From NCBI GenBank assembly GCA_033220425.1, contig CM065652.1:3410001-3474000 (forward strand): a stretch of 64,000 bases of DNA. The letters are read 5' to 3'. The translations under genes were made by a program, and so were the position numbers. Shown here piece by piece: positions 33,820 through 43,970 of the stretch; positions within the stretch are counted from its first letter, which is position 1, and the number at the start of each line of letters is the position of its first letter. The notes beneath the pieces are model-generated. The model searched no databases. It saw only the letters and a list, made by a program, of their open reading frames with translations, and had not been told where the DNA came from. The DNA comes from Lepraria neglecta (taxonomy: Eukaryota > Ascomycota > Lecanoromycetes > Lecanorales > Stereocaulaceae).

Positions 33820-35033
33820 ATGATTGCTGACGGTAACTTTCCGCTGGATGAAGCTGTTATCGAAGGTTCGTCCGCAATTCATCATAATTCTCATAATTGC
33901 GAATTCGACCTACTTGAATTGACGTTGCAATCGTCCAGCCTTGCCGGCAGGCACCAGGGTTCTCTCAGCCGACAGCTGGGGAAATTCGTCGTGGAATGTC
34001 ACTGCTCGCATCGATGCCGTGGAGCCAGATGGGACCGAGAAGCGATACTTCCTGAAGGTGTTAAACTGATTTGAAATCTATTTCCTTTCTCTGCCTCCTT
34101 AAGAAGTTCAGACTGACTTGTCTGCTTTCAGTGTGCAATGAGTGGAGAAGTCGGCAGATCATTGATGGAGGGGGAATTCAGAGCTATGGTGGAGCTTTAC
34201 AAATTCGCGCCGTCATTTATCCCAAAACCCCACACATGGGGTAAATTCAAAAGCACGCTGCCTGTCAGCCATTTTATCATATACGATTTCAAAGATATGA
34301 GCCCTAAACTCCCTGATCCGAAGCCCTTCTGTTCCGAACTCGCCAAACTTCATCGAACCAGTGAGTCTCCCACTGGCAAATTCGGCTTTCATATAACGAC
34401 AACTCATGGGAAATTGCCCCAATATATGGAGTGGAATAGCAGCTGGGAGTCAATGTTCAGAAAGCTGCTTTCTGATCTTTTGCTCTTGGATCTTGACACA
34501 AATGGACCGTGGAAGGAATTCCAAAACGTCTACGAACGGGCCCTTACTTTGGTACTACCAAAATTAATCGGCCCACTCGAATCGGAAGGTCGGACGGTCA
34601 AGCCATGCTTGCTCCATGGAGATCTGTGGGAGGGCAATATCGGAACAGACTGTGAGACCGGACATATCTACATCTTCGATGCTAGCTCCTTTTACGGCCA
34701 CAATGAACTAGAGTTGGGAATGTGGAGAGGCGTCCAAAACCGTATGAGCTTGAAGGTTTATGGAGAAGAGTATCTGAGGAACTTTGGTATTAGTGAGCCA
34801 GCCAATCAATTCGATGACAGAAACCGGATCTACCACGTGAAGTTCCTGATGTGGCACTCGGCTCACCATCCTAATGATATTACCAGACAAAGGTATGACT
34901 CCCAGGAAGTTACATATTCTTCATGATGGCACACTAATGACCCGTCAGTGCCTACGAGGATATGTGCTATCTTGTTAATAAGTACGCCCCTTGGCCTACT
35001 AATGAGTCCAGCAAGAGATCAGCTGAAACTTAA
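33820..35033 (+). CDS. Fructosamine/ketosamine-3-kinase family protein
   Basis: Exons 33820-33865, 33939-34057, 34132-34892 and 34949-35033 join to 336 residues, near the family's usual 290-330. Fructosamine-3-kinases phosphorylate sugars attached to protein lysines (Amadori adducts), which then fall off, a protein-repair reaction. Landmarks are ALPAGTRVLSADSWGNSSWN, the beta-strand ARIDAVEPDGTEKRYFLK, SLMEGEFRAMVELYKFAPSF with the conserved Glu, SELAKLHRTS, the catalytic loop LLHGDLWEGNIG, and the metal-binding IYIFDASSFYGHNELELGMW. Here DAS takes the place of the usual D-P/G-A. All introns have CTAAC/CTGAC-like branches. The first exon is only 46 bp. Yeast lacks this enzyme while many moulds have several copies. 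Confidence 0.9.
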
Positions 35034-36125
35034 CATTCAAGTTTGACGTGCTATGGGTTGGAATTGGTGCTCATGGGCTTTGAAGGAGCGGCAAACTTCA
35101 GTCGCTGTAATCTTTTGTCGAAATCTTAAATGCAATGCTGAAGGCTGTTTGAAATTTTTGATCTTGAGAGTATTGGCTAAAGGAAGGTGTGGGGATTCCT
35201 TGAGAAGCTCGGCGTCTATTATAAAGAGAGGCGTTTGCATGTGTGAAAGCCACGAAGCATAACTTGGATATTGTACCAGGGATCTTTGATTTTATTTACT
35301 TATAAGATAGTAGAGTTCATAACAGGTTAACTTATTGAAACAACAAAGATTTAAAGTTGTGTAAGAATAGAAAGCCTCAATACAAGGCGCGAACGTCAAA
35401 TGGATTTGTTCCAGGCTTCCAGCCGTACGCACTTTCTACCCTCTGTAGAAGGGTTCACCCCCCAACCGTTCACCTTGCTCTAACTTCCCAGATACGAAGT
35501 TTGACAATATATTTTGGCGTATAGAATTGTGGATTTTGTACGTCTCTAAAAGGTTGGTACAGAATCTTTTGTCGAAATTTGCCTGGTTGGTGAATTGTAG
35601 AGTTCTGCAAATTTTCGCTGCCTGCGCCCCTAGGAGAGCCCTAGAGTTGTACCCCGCAGAAATGTCGATAATTCCGGGCGTCAGCCCTACATGGCTGGCC
35701 GGTTGGGGGGTTTGGACGGTGGAGGGGTGAACCCTTCTAGAGCTGAAGTTGGCCTTGGCGCCAAGGTTTGTATAGTTCCTATTTTTTGTTTTTCCACATG
35801 TTCACATCTATTGACACCCTCCACTCCGACCTTCGGCGACGAATATATGAAAATCCAAATAGGCATAGACTGAGGCCTCATCCGCGGAAGCTCCCAGCAA
35901 CTCTGACGCCGGACGGGCAAAGCTTTCTACCTCTCGGAAAGGACTAGGGTTTCTGAGTGAATTTATCTAGTCTTGCACCCTCCATCTTCCGCCGCCTTGC
36001 AAACTACGTAGTCTTTGAATTTAAGTCCTGGCATCAACTGCTCGACGGCCATTGGCTTTAAATCTCTACCTCCAAAGTAGAACCACCTAGCGGTTCATTA
36101 CGCCCGCAGCTGACCCACATCACCA
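35034..36125. other. intergenic interval containing a MITE
   Basis: Apart from the TA-flanked inverted-repeat element listed separately, no gene is seen. The 16-mer AATCTTTTGTCGAAAT occurs near 35110 and again inside the element near 35568. Confidence 0.5.
35448..35737. mobile_element. 290-bp MITE with TA target duplication, Tc1/mariner type
   Basis: The left end begins GAAGGGTTCACCCC at 35448 and the right end finishes with its exact complement at 35737. Over 25 bp the inverted ends match at 22 positions. Both ends are flanked directly by TA (35446-35447 and 35738-35739), the target duplication made by Tc1/mariner/pogo transposases. The interior has no coding capacity, so this is a non-autonomous miniature element that depends on a transposase elsewhere. 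The nearly equal ends suggest moderate age. It sits between the fructosamine kinase-like gene and an F-box gene and disrupts neither. Confidence 0.72.
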
Positions 36126-36953
36126 ATGCCTCCTCCTCCATTGGCAAGCCTTCCGGGAGAGATACTGGTCCTCATGTTCAAATCACTAGACGACTTCCCC
36201 AGCCTCGCAGCCCTCTGCCGGACTTCACGAGTCTTCTACGACACGTGGCGGCTCAATGCTTGCTACATCTGCCAAGCTATTGTAGGACCGGACGCTTTCG
36301 AATTAGCCAGACTTCAGGAAATCATCGCAAAGTCTGACAGAGATGTTCCATTCGCCGTGCCTTCGCCTGTAGAGTTTGAAGATCATCATCAGAAGGCAAT
36401 TAGTGATGCATCAGTCCTCGCAACCAACGATCGCCATGTCCGACTGGCAGGAAAGCTTTGGGAGGAAGAGGTTACCCCATTATGCACGCAGTGGGGAACA
36501 CGCAGGATGATTTTCTCCGGAAAAGAGCGAATACGTTTTCAGCGCGCTTACTATCGCTTTTGGGTACTGATTGCCTCGCATTATGCCTCTCAATCCGTCA
36601 CGCAGCGCATGAAAGCAATGACGTTTAGGGATCTCGAAGGCGTCGGCCAAGTAGCCCATTGGCTGCAGTTTGGGCTCTCCTGCGAGGCCCTGGTTCAGCT
36701 TGATATTTTTACTGCGCAAACATACGCCAATATGCCCAGAGGGAACGTCGGCAATGGCTATGCTGTTGTTAGTGAGGACTGGCAGATTGTATGTACGAAA
36801 ATCGACAACGAACGACATAGCAGGGAGTCGGAGCTCTTAGTGGACCTCCGGAATATTGCCTTGAGTGCTGGATTTCCAAAGGATGTGCCTCTATTGGTCT
36901 GGAGTTTCTTTGATGAGACGCAGCAATACGTGGACCTCATTCCGGACGTTTGA
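36126..36953 (+). CDS. F-box domain protein
   Basis: One exon gives 275 residues. The N-terminal LASLPGEILVLMFKSLDDFP followed by LAALCRTSRVFYDTWR is a standard F-box (residues about 5-45), which binds Skp1 in SCF ubiquitin ligases. The remainder is helical without recognisable LRR or WD repeats (FQRAYYRFWVLIASHYAS; LEGVGQVAHWLQFGLSCEAL), as in many F-box proteins of filamentous ascomycetes. The target is unknown. Unlike the other two F-box loci in this window it is intact and has no in-frame stop. Start ATG 36126 has a good CACCA context. Confidence 0.85.
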   Translation: MPPPPLASLPGEILVLMFKSLDDFPSLAALCRTSRVFYDTWRLNACYICQAIVGPDAFELARLQEIIAKSDRDVPFAVPSPVEFEDHHQKAISDASVLATNDRHVRLAGKLWEEEVTPLCTQWGTRRMIFSGKERIRFQRAYYRFWVLIASHYASQSVTQRMKAMTFRDLEGVGQVAHWLQFGLSCEALVQLDIFTAQTYANMPRGNVGNGYAVVSEDWQIVCTKIDNERHSRESELLVDLRNIALSAGFPKDVPLLVWSFFDETQQYVDLIPDV

Positions 36954-37632
36954 AGAGAATGACGCCAAATATTACACGATGAAAGGAGAACAGCATTTTC
37001 GAGCCTCATGGGTAGTAACATGTCACGGAAAGACCGGCCAAGGGACCTCTAACATATCTAGCGACCTCTAGTATATCTAGCAACGGGTAGCAACAGAGCG
37101 TAGTGTTTTGGCAAAATCTAAAGAAAGAAGCTGCCAACCACCGCTTCATTTCCACCGCCGTGTGCGTCTTATCACCATAGTTGGACCTTATAGACAGCAA
37201 CGTCAAGATATCATAGCCCCAACCTTCTCGCTACCAGCCGATGAGCAGGTTAGAGCCAAAATCCGATGAAGGCATGGATCCACTGTTGCTCTTATTGGCA
37301 CAAGCATTCGCACACTGAACAAGCTACAGGATTTGCGAGCACACTAGGATTCAAGTGGGACTCCCTCGAAAGCCACTTCTTGCTCATCAATGGAGCCTCT
37401 TCTCGAAATCTTAAGCTTGCCAAGATCCCACGAGAGAAATCCTTTCTAGCTTGGACAATTTGTTGCTTCATTTAGAACAGACCTATCCATTTGGATCCTT
37501 CAATTTCCTGACCTGTCGAACGTGGTTTCCCAGACTTGCTATCAAACCTCGAATCACCTTTCATTGTCCACTACAATCTCAACTCATAACCGAAGAACCT
37601 CTCTCCGCAGCTCATCCAAACAGGCTTCAATC
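36954..37632. other. intergenic interval
   Basis: No gene seen. It contains near-duplicate phrases TCTAGCGACCTC/TCTAGCAACGGG (about 37058-37085), too short to call an element. Confidence 0.4.
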
Positions 37633-38326
37633 ATGGCCCAGAACCCTTCGGCTTCGGCTTCGGCTTCGGTTGATTTGCTACCAGATTGGGGGTTTCCCAC
37701 CCGCCCATTGAGAGATGCCGTGGGTGACCAATCGCCTGCATACAGTGTTCAGCCGGTCTCAGTCCCGTTGAAAAATGAAAACGAAGACAGATATGTCCGG
37801 ATATGCCCGCACCAAACGCTTTCGTTGGCAAGATCACATAGCACCATCCACTACGTTGCAGAAGGTCCGCTTAGCCTTGGCCCTTGGCTTCGAGATCCGA
37901 GCAGGATGGCGTTTTGACTTGTTGAAAGAGTGCCAAGAGCAAAATACGAAGAGATGTGTTCGTTGTTTTCTTGCCAAGTCAAAGGTCTGGCTGTGCGCTC
38001 ACATGGAACAGTGTGATCCCTGGATCGTCGATGCTGTCTTTGGGCTGCTACATCCGGGTGCCAGATACGACGACCCCATTGAGCAATATGAGGTGGACCA
38101 GAGGGGCGGGAGCAACGAGAAGTGCTGTGCTCACTGTGACACGAAGATCAAAATCTATCGAACAGAGGAAAGTCAGTCATTCTGGGACTACTTTGAGGTA
38201 TCAGTCACAAGGTTTCTAGGGCAGGGCCAATCGCCGGACGATGAATTTTGGTCAAAGCAATGCGCCCTGGAGGAGAATGAGAACGACAATGATGTGCATG
38301 AGCGCTCTTGCTGTGTTATACAGTAG
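37633..38326 (+). pseudogene. HPGARY-motif family protein, copy 1, with a frame break
   Basis: From ATG 37633 the first frame reads through an Ala/Ser run to YVRICPHQTLSL. A second frame then carries the rest: VWLCAHMEQCDPWIVDAVFG, LLHPGARYDDPIEQYEV, CCAHCDTKIKIYRTEESQSF and the end CALEENE...SCCVIQ. The two frames overlap around 37775-37917 with no convincing splice sites, so a frameshift there is likely, unless a poor intron is used. The paralogue at 38557-39450 shares the order CPHQTLSL, then C-x-H...D-x-WIVDA, LHPGARY-x2-P-x2-QYE, then C-x2-C. The Cys/His pattern could bind zinc. I know no name or function for the family. Confidence 0.6.
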
Positions 38327-38556
38327 ACTATGGATTTCGCTAAATCCAAATGGGACAATCCACGGGCCGGAAACTGCTCTTGTTGACGCAAATCCCTCAT
38401 GCTGCCAAAGCTTGTGTTTGCCAAGAGCTCACCATAAAAAAAATCTCTACTTATACTGCATACTACTTCTTTCACACATTACCCACTCCGCTATCCCTCA
38501 ATAAACTTGCTACATAGCAATCCTCCCTGAGCTCCGCAAGATTAGCTTCTAGGAAC

Positions 38557-39450
38557 GGTCAAGCCATAGCTTCACAATCAGCCTCGGGCCCTGACAACCA
38601 CCTATCGAAAGTGTTAGGAAATCAGCCACCAGCATAAAATAATGTCGATTCAGTCCCAATAGAAAACACAGCCAACGGGAAGAATCATAGGCCCTCATCA
38701 AAGCGCTACATCCGGCTCTGCCCCCACCAAACCCTATCATTATCTCGATTCCAGCACATCACCCGTCTAAAAGACATCAAAACCACGTTGAAACTTTATC
38801 TCTACAAGAGACTTCCCACAGCCCGCCATACGCGCTGTCCTAAAAATGGAACGATATGTACTATACAGCCGACGAAGGGGAAGGAGAAGCCGTCGATATT
38901 TTCCCCTGCATCAAGCACCATTATTTACCACTCAGGCCCCGGCTTCGTGGTCCAGACAGTCTGGCAGCTAAACTTCGACCGGGAAGGCAGGGTCAAAAAT
39001 TCCAAAGACGCCATTACCAAGATGCTGGATGTATCAAAAGTCTGTCTTTGCCCTCACACGAAACTAAGTGATACTTGGATTGTGGACGCATTCTATGGAC
39101 TGCTGCATCCTGGAGCTCGATACTACTACCCCGTTGACCAATACGAGTTTGGCGACAGCAATTCCAAGGTGTGCCGACAATGCAAGACCAAACTTAGAGT
39201 ACACCGGCGGGAGGAGGTGAGGGGAAATCATGATAGTTGTTGTGTCGAGGTTATAAGGTCTATTCGGAACGGGGAGGTCGAGAATGATCCATTATGGCTG
39301 CAGCAATGTGCTCTGCCCAAGAATGAACCCACGCCTCTGGCTCGAATCCGGCTTGCAGTGAAACAGATACCAGGGAGAGTCCATCGACGATTGCAACAGT
39401 CGGAGGTTCCGAACTTCACAAGAACAGATAGAATCTCAACTCCTTCTTAG
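38557..39450 (+). pseudogene. HPGARY-motif family protein, copy 2, N-terminus damaged
   Basis: This copy lies 230 bp downstream of copy 1 on the same strand, a tandem duplication. The frame from 38638 to 39450 is open and holds KRYIRLCPHQTLSLSRFQHI, VCLCPHTKLSDTWIVDAFYG, LLHPGARYYYPVDQYEF and CRQCKTKLRVHRREE. The C-terminal tail is basic. No in-frame ATG precedes the conserved part, and a TAA at 38635-38637 cuts the presumed N-terminus in the same frame (PPA-stop-NNVDSVPIEN), where CAA for Gln would fit. So the gene is probably silent or makes a shortened product from the internal ATG in TKMLDVSKV. Confidence 0.6.
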
Positions 39451-39939
39451 GTCTAGATAGTGGGATGATCTATGCGAATCCAAACAAAGCCTGAATATTA
39501 AAGAAAGAAACTCTCGGCACGCAAGCTGTTCGTCCAGGCAACCTTAAGAACTGCGCTGTCTTTCCTTACTTCAATTTAGCAGCAGGTACTGCGTCAAACG
39601 TTACAAACTTGGGAAGCTTGCCCACTCCTCTTGCCTTGAAAGTTGATGTCTTCAGGTGTTTTCCCCCGTCAGTGATGTATTTTCCAGCTCATGTATCCAT
39701 AGAAGAACCGCGAATCCCCGTGGAGAGAGCCGTGTATGCCCCATTCTGACAAAGAAACAGAAAGTTGCATGTTTCTAGAATTGTCTTCCTACAATGCGAA
39801 GGGACCATGACCGTATATTTGCCTACCACTTCGGGTGAGTCGTTCTGCAGAATCAGTCAAGCGTGTTCACTACCTAACAACACGATGCTGCAATCTAGCG
39901 CTTGCCCAGCGTGTTAATACTCTTCACCACCTAAGTCTT
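39451..39939. other. intergenic interval
   Basis: About 0.5 kb between the HPGARY copy and the BTB pseudogene with no supported feature. Confidence 0.4.
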
Positions 39940-40674
39940 ACTAAGACTTTCAGGTTCTCCCGTTCAGAAAAAATCGCAATCATCGTTGGCTCCAACCCCA
40001 TCACGAAGATCTGGCATCTGCCCAAGGACCTCCTTACATACTGTTTGCCATTCTTCAGGGCAGCTTTGACAGTACGTACATATCGGAGGGTTTCTTCCCA
40101 TTCTCGGACCCTTGTCTCTTTGGCAAGACCTGTTTGGGAGCGACGACTCAGGCTGAATTCCCTAAACATGTCTCAAAACTTTGTCGTATATTCGTAAAAA
40201 GTAATGCTGACTCCAAAAATTTCCGCAAGGGAACATCGGCGAAGTCAGCCCCAAAACCATAAACCTCCCAGAAGACAAGACCGATGCCTTTGAACTATTC
40301 GTCAAGTGGCTTTACGACGGCGAGATCAGCACCCCTTCTTTCCCTCAAAGGCATCCTACATACGAGCCTGGATCTTCGGAGACAAAATCGGGTGACCAAT
40401 TTTCAAAGGGCGCGCACTACATTACCTCATCGAGGTGCACTGCTACTGGGCCATTGACATTGGACTTTTACGTGCGGTGTATGAGGGTCCAACTGTTGGC
40501 TCTAAGCTCCGGCGATGGGCTTTCGATCAGTATCTGTGGGACTCTTATAATTCAGATTTACGTGAGCAAAAGGCAGCATTGGTCTCTTTTACGAGATCTT
40601 CGCCAGCCTTTCCGGCAGACTTTATGGATGCGTATCTAGACTTGGGCAAAAACCCTCCGCAGGATCCGTGTTAG
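39940..40674 (+). pseudogene. BTB/POZ domain protein pseudogene
   Basis: The N-terminal exon reads EKIAIIVGSNPITKIWHLPK, LLTYCLPFFRAALT, the start of a fungal BTB domain. A GTACGT donor follows, and after an AG near 40229 the domain continues: NIGEVSPKTINLPEDKTDAF, ELFVKWLYDGEIS. A frame change near 40350 then leads to ASYIRAWIFGDKIG, TGA at 40393-40395 (Arg CGA would fit), and the family's C-terminal half HYLIEVHCYWAID, VGSKLRRWAFDQYLWDS and FPADFMDAYLDLG. BTB proteins of this type may act as Cullin-3 adaptors. At least one stop and one frameshift make it non-functional. Confidence 0.75.
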
Positions 40675-41347
40675 CATGGACAAGGCTGTCTCGAGAGTGT
40701 GCCGTACAGTCGATCGCTTGCAAATCAGGCCGGAAATTGAGTCGACAGTGACGGGGAGGCTCCATCTTAGCATGGAGTGTATACTAGGATAATGGCACTC
40801 GTACAAGCTTTGGCTTTGGGGGCTGCGTGGAGAGAGATGTCCGAGGGTTGGACAGCGGCCATAAGCATCTGAATGATGCAGGGTATTGTCTGGATATTCT
40901 AATCTCAAGGCGCTACTTAGCCTTAACGAAAAGTGCCTTTGATCCTGCAGAAGCTCACCTCAAACACAAAACATTAACTTTTAGCCTTCCTGACATGCAC
41001 AATTGGCTTTCTGAACACCAAGCTGATTAGCTGTCCTATCTGTGGACTTTAGCCTTTACTTTCTTCACCAAATGATATCTATGAAGTCATTTCACGTACA
41101 GGAGTCCTCCATATAATCTAAAATTCGCCGACTGTTGCAGTCGGATACCACAGAAAGCTCCCATTGCGGCCTGTTTTCTGTCATAGGCTAGGGCTCACGT
41201 GCATGCACTTTGGGCATGTATGTGAGCTCCAAGAGACCCCCTTAGCTGGCCATATTTGCCAGGCTGACTCCATATCGTAACGAATTGCCACGAATGTCAC
41301 TGAAATGAAGAAATAGTACACCACTCAAACCAGTATTTAATCAGCCA
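40675..41347. other. intergenic interval
   Basis: About 0.67 kb between the BTB pseudogene and the 3' end of the membrane protein gene; nothing supported. Confidence 0.4.
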
Positions 41348-42886
41348 TCAGTGCGAAGAGCCGCCAACCATTACCCCTATGATGAGAAACTTCATTAGCT
41401 TTCCATTCTCAAGTGTATATCCAGATTTAATGATATGAAACTCAGTTGGGAGCTCACCAAAGACAGCAAAGACACTCCAAACGGTAGTAAGATGTATCAG
41501 ATCGGGTGGGCAATAGCTAGGATGACTAGGTCAGCGATACCCTCACATGCCTCTTCAGGAAGGTTATACTTACCGATCCCCAGCCAGCCCAATAAATCCC
41601 GCCCAGAAAAGCCATTGCCCAATCAAAGGTAAGATCATAGTAATAGTAAAGCAAATACCGAAGATAATAACGTCGTCTGACCCTTCCTGCTTCTTCTGCC
41701 TCGAGCACCAAGTATAGCCCACGAGGAACAGCCATACAACAAGCGCGAAAGCAATGGTAATCAGCCAAAGCAGAACCCCAGCATACATCATCTTCGCGTC
41801 GTGTGCACCCGGTATGCCATCAAGATGCCCCTTCTTGAGATACCCTAGCATTACAGCCCAATGCGCAGTCCTGCCGATATAGAAAGATGCTATCGTCTGT
41901 AAAATGCCTTCCGCTATGGTACAACTGGCTCCCAGAGAGGTGTAGTAGGAGTTCTCCGCGCCAACTGCTGCCAGAAGTGCCCCTGTCCAAGCCAAACGAG
42001 GGCGGGCACACCAGAGGAGTACGAGTTCGCTAGTTGAGATGCCTTGGAAGCCTAGAGTATGCTTGATGAGTTCTGCGTTTACCGTATTGCCTCCAACAGA
42101 AAGAGCAGCGGAGGCGGCGCCGCTCAGCCACCACCAGCTTGTTGATGATTCCTTAGATCCGCACATTTTACAGGTAAGGCATTTGACGACTGAACGGTGG
42201 CCGAGGATTAGCGAAGCGATCAGAGTGACCACGTTGACGATGGCGAAGGATCCAAGCTGGGCAAGTTTTGTGGGACATTTGTAAGTAGTCGGTGCGTTAA
42301 GAACGCCTGTAGAGTTGTACTCGACTGTCCACTGCCAGGCGAAGAGACTGTTGTGAGCAGATGTTTCGAGGTCATTGTAATCCACCCACATAGACTTGTA
42401 TTCTTCAATCGTGATGTTGAGAGGGGTTTGAAAAGAATTTGGTGAGGATTTGGGGGTGATTGATGGGTTCTTGCAGGTCTCCTCAGTAGCCAGGTTCGGA
42501 CCAAAGCAGTAATGGTCCAAAATCCAGCGAACAAAGAGTGAGGCGTCCGAATTATGTCGACACAGGGAGGGACATGACGTCGCAGCCACGGCACGACAAA
42601 AGCAGCCTTGCGAGTTGGCTTCGAATCCACAGGCCGTGATTGAAGAGTTCAATGCCTCGCAGGGAATGTCATCCTGACTGTACACACATTGAGGCGCTCC
42701 TGTAGACTTCCAGTAGCCGTCGAAGCTCTGAGAGATGTTATCAGCAAGTTGTCCGAAGTAGTTGGTGAACAGCAGGTCTGTTTGGCAGTTCTGGAGTAAG
42801 GTGGGGCCGCCAGGTAGCGCAACGGACTGCGCAGAAGTCGTTCGTAAAATTGAGAGGAGCCCTGGTAGCCAGACAAGAGGCTTCAT
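41348..42886 (-). CDS. Membrane protein with Cys-rich ectodomain and about seven TM segments
   Basis: Exon 1 is 41574-42886. A second exon ends with TGA at 41348-41350 and begins at 41516 or 41525; the downstream choice yields 493 residues. Residues 1-20 are a signal peptide (LVWLPGLLSILRTTSAQ). Residues 21-200 form a Cys-rich, N-glycosylation-rich ectodomain (CGFEANSQGCFCRAVAATSC, SLCRHNSDASLFV, LNITIEEYKSMW). Hydrophobic segments follow near 208-230, 250-270, 280-300, 310-345, 365-390 and 410-435. The intron (GTAAGT donor, CGCTGACC branch) has two acceptors nine bases apart; the second gives GLAGDRYCPP, the form I would expect in this family. The topology is receptor- or sensor-like, but no function is known. 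Confidence 0.75.
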
Positions 42887-43970
42887 TTGATCCTAGTGCA
42901 AATGTTTTCACCCACAAGTACACCGCTTATGTAATTAACAAAGTAGGAAGTAGAATTAGGATTTTGAATTTAAGACCAACGGTGAAACTTTTTCTCGGAG
43001 GCGGCAATACTTCTGTATATATGAAAATGTTGGCCTTCAGCCTTGTGGCCTTCATGGTAAGGTGCTGTGGCTAGCGGTGGCTGAGTCGAACCGAAAAACC
43101 GAGCGATCTACCCAAAAAGTATAGTGTTTTTGAACTGACAAGGCTGAAGACTGAGTGGGCGATTTTTCTGGCCCTAGGCTGCCTTGAGTACACAGTAGTG
43201 TACCACAAGCTTATTGATGCTATTGGCAGCATCTATTTTGTCAGGGGCTGAGGACCTAGCAGCCATGCTGTAAGAAGGACCGAGCCGGCACCTTGTGGAA
43301 AACCCCCTTACATATAATTATAGAGAAGCTCTTGCTGTGTGGCAAGAATGCTAATCTTCATGGGCGCGATCCTGAAACTGGTAAGCAGCTTCCTGTAGAA
43401 AGTAAAGGGCGCGCAAAAGGATGTAGCACTAGAACAACATTTGTGTATTCAAGCTTCTTTCCGACTCCTCACCGACAGTCCCAAACGGTGAAGCCGAAAA
43501 TTCATCACGTTTTGAGGGTTGTCCTGCCTTTGCCTCGTTTTGCCCAAAGGTGTACGCGTTGTCTGGTGTCATTAGGCGAAATCCAGCGCCGGTGCAGCCA
43601 CAACCGTCCCTTGGACCCCAAAAAAATGTGTGGTCATGCGGCACACCCCGTAAATCGGCGAATGGGGAGAGACAGGAAATTTTTGGAGCGTGGAGGAGGT
43701 TTGTAGAAAAGAAGGAGCAGGTGAGCAGATTTACTCTTGGCGCTGCGCATTCGATCTAAGTGCATGCACAGCCGCAGCCGAGCCACACTACCCAATGGTT
43801 TATGGATTTGAGCCTGACGCAAGGATATAGAAGTGCTTTCGCTTTTCGTCAAGACTGGTTTTGGTATTGAGATTCCATAGTTGGTAAGGAAAAGGCAACA
43901 GCAGGATCCATCCACCAAAGTCCAAAGGTTTGATTCGGGCCTCTCCCATTCCGCAGCAGCTCTTGAGTCG
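42887..43970. other. intergenic interval with a possible ankyrin relic
   Basis: No intact gene. The plus-strand stretch 43290-43390 reads WKTPLHIIIEKLLLCGKNAN, which resembles one ankyrin repeat, without any intact neighbour. Confidence 0.35.
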
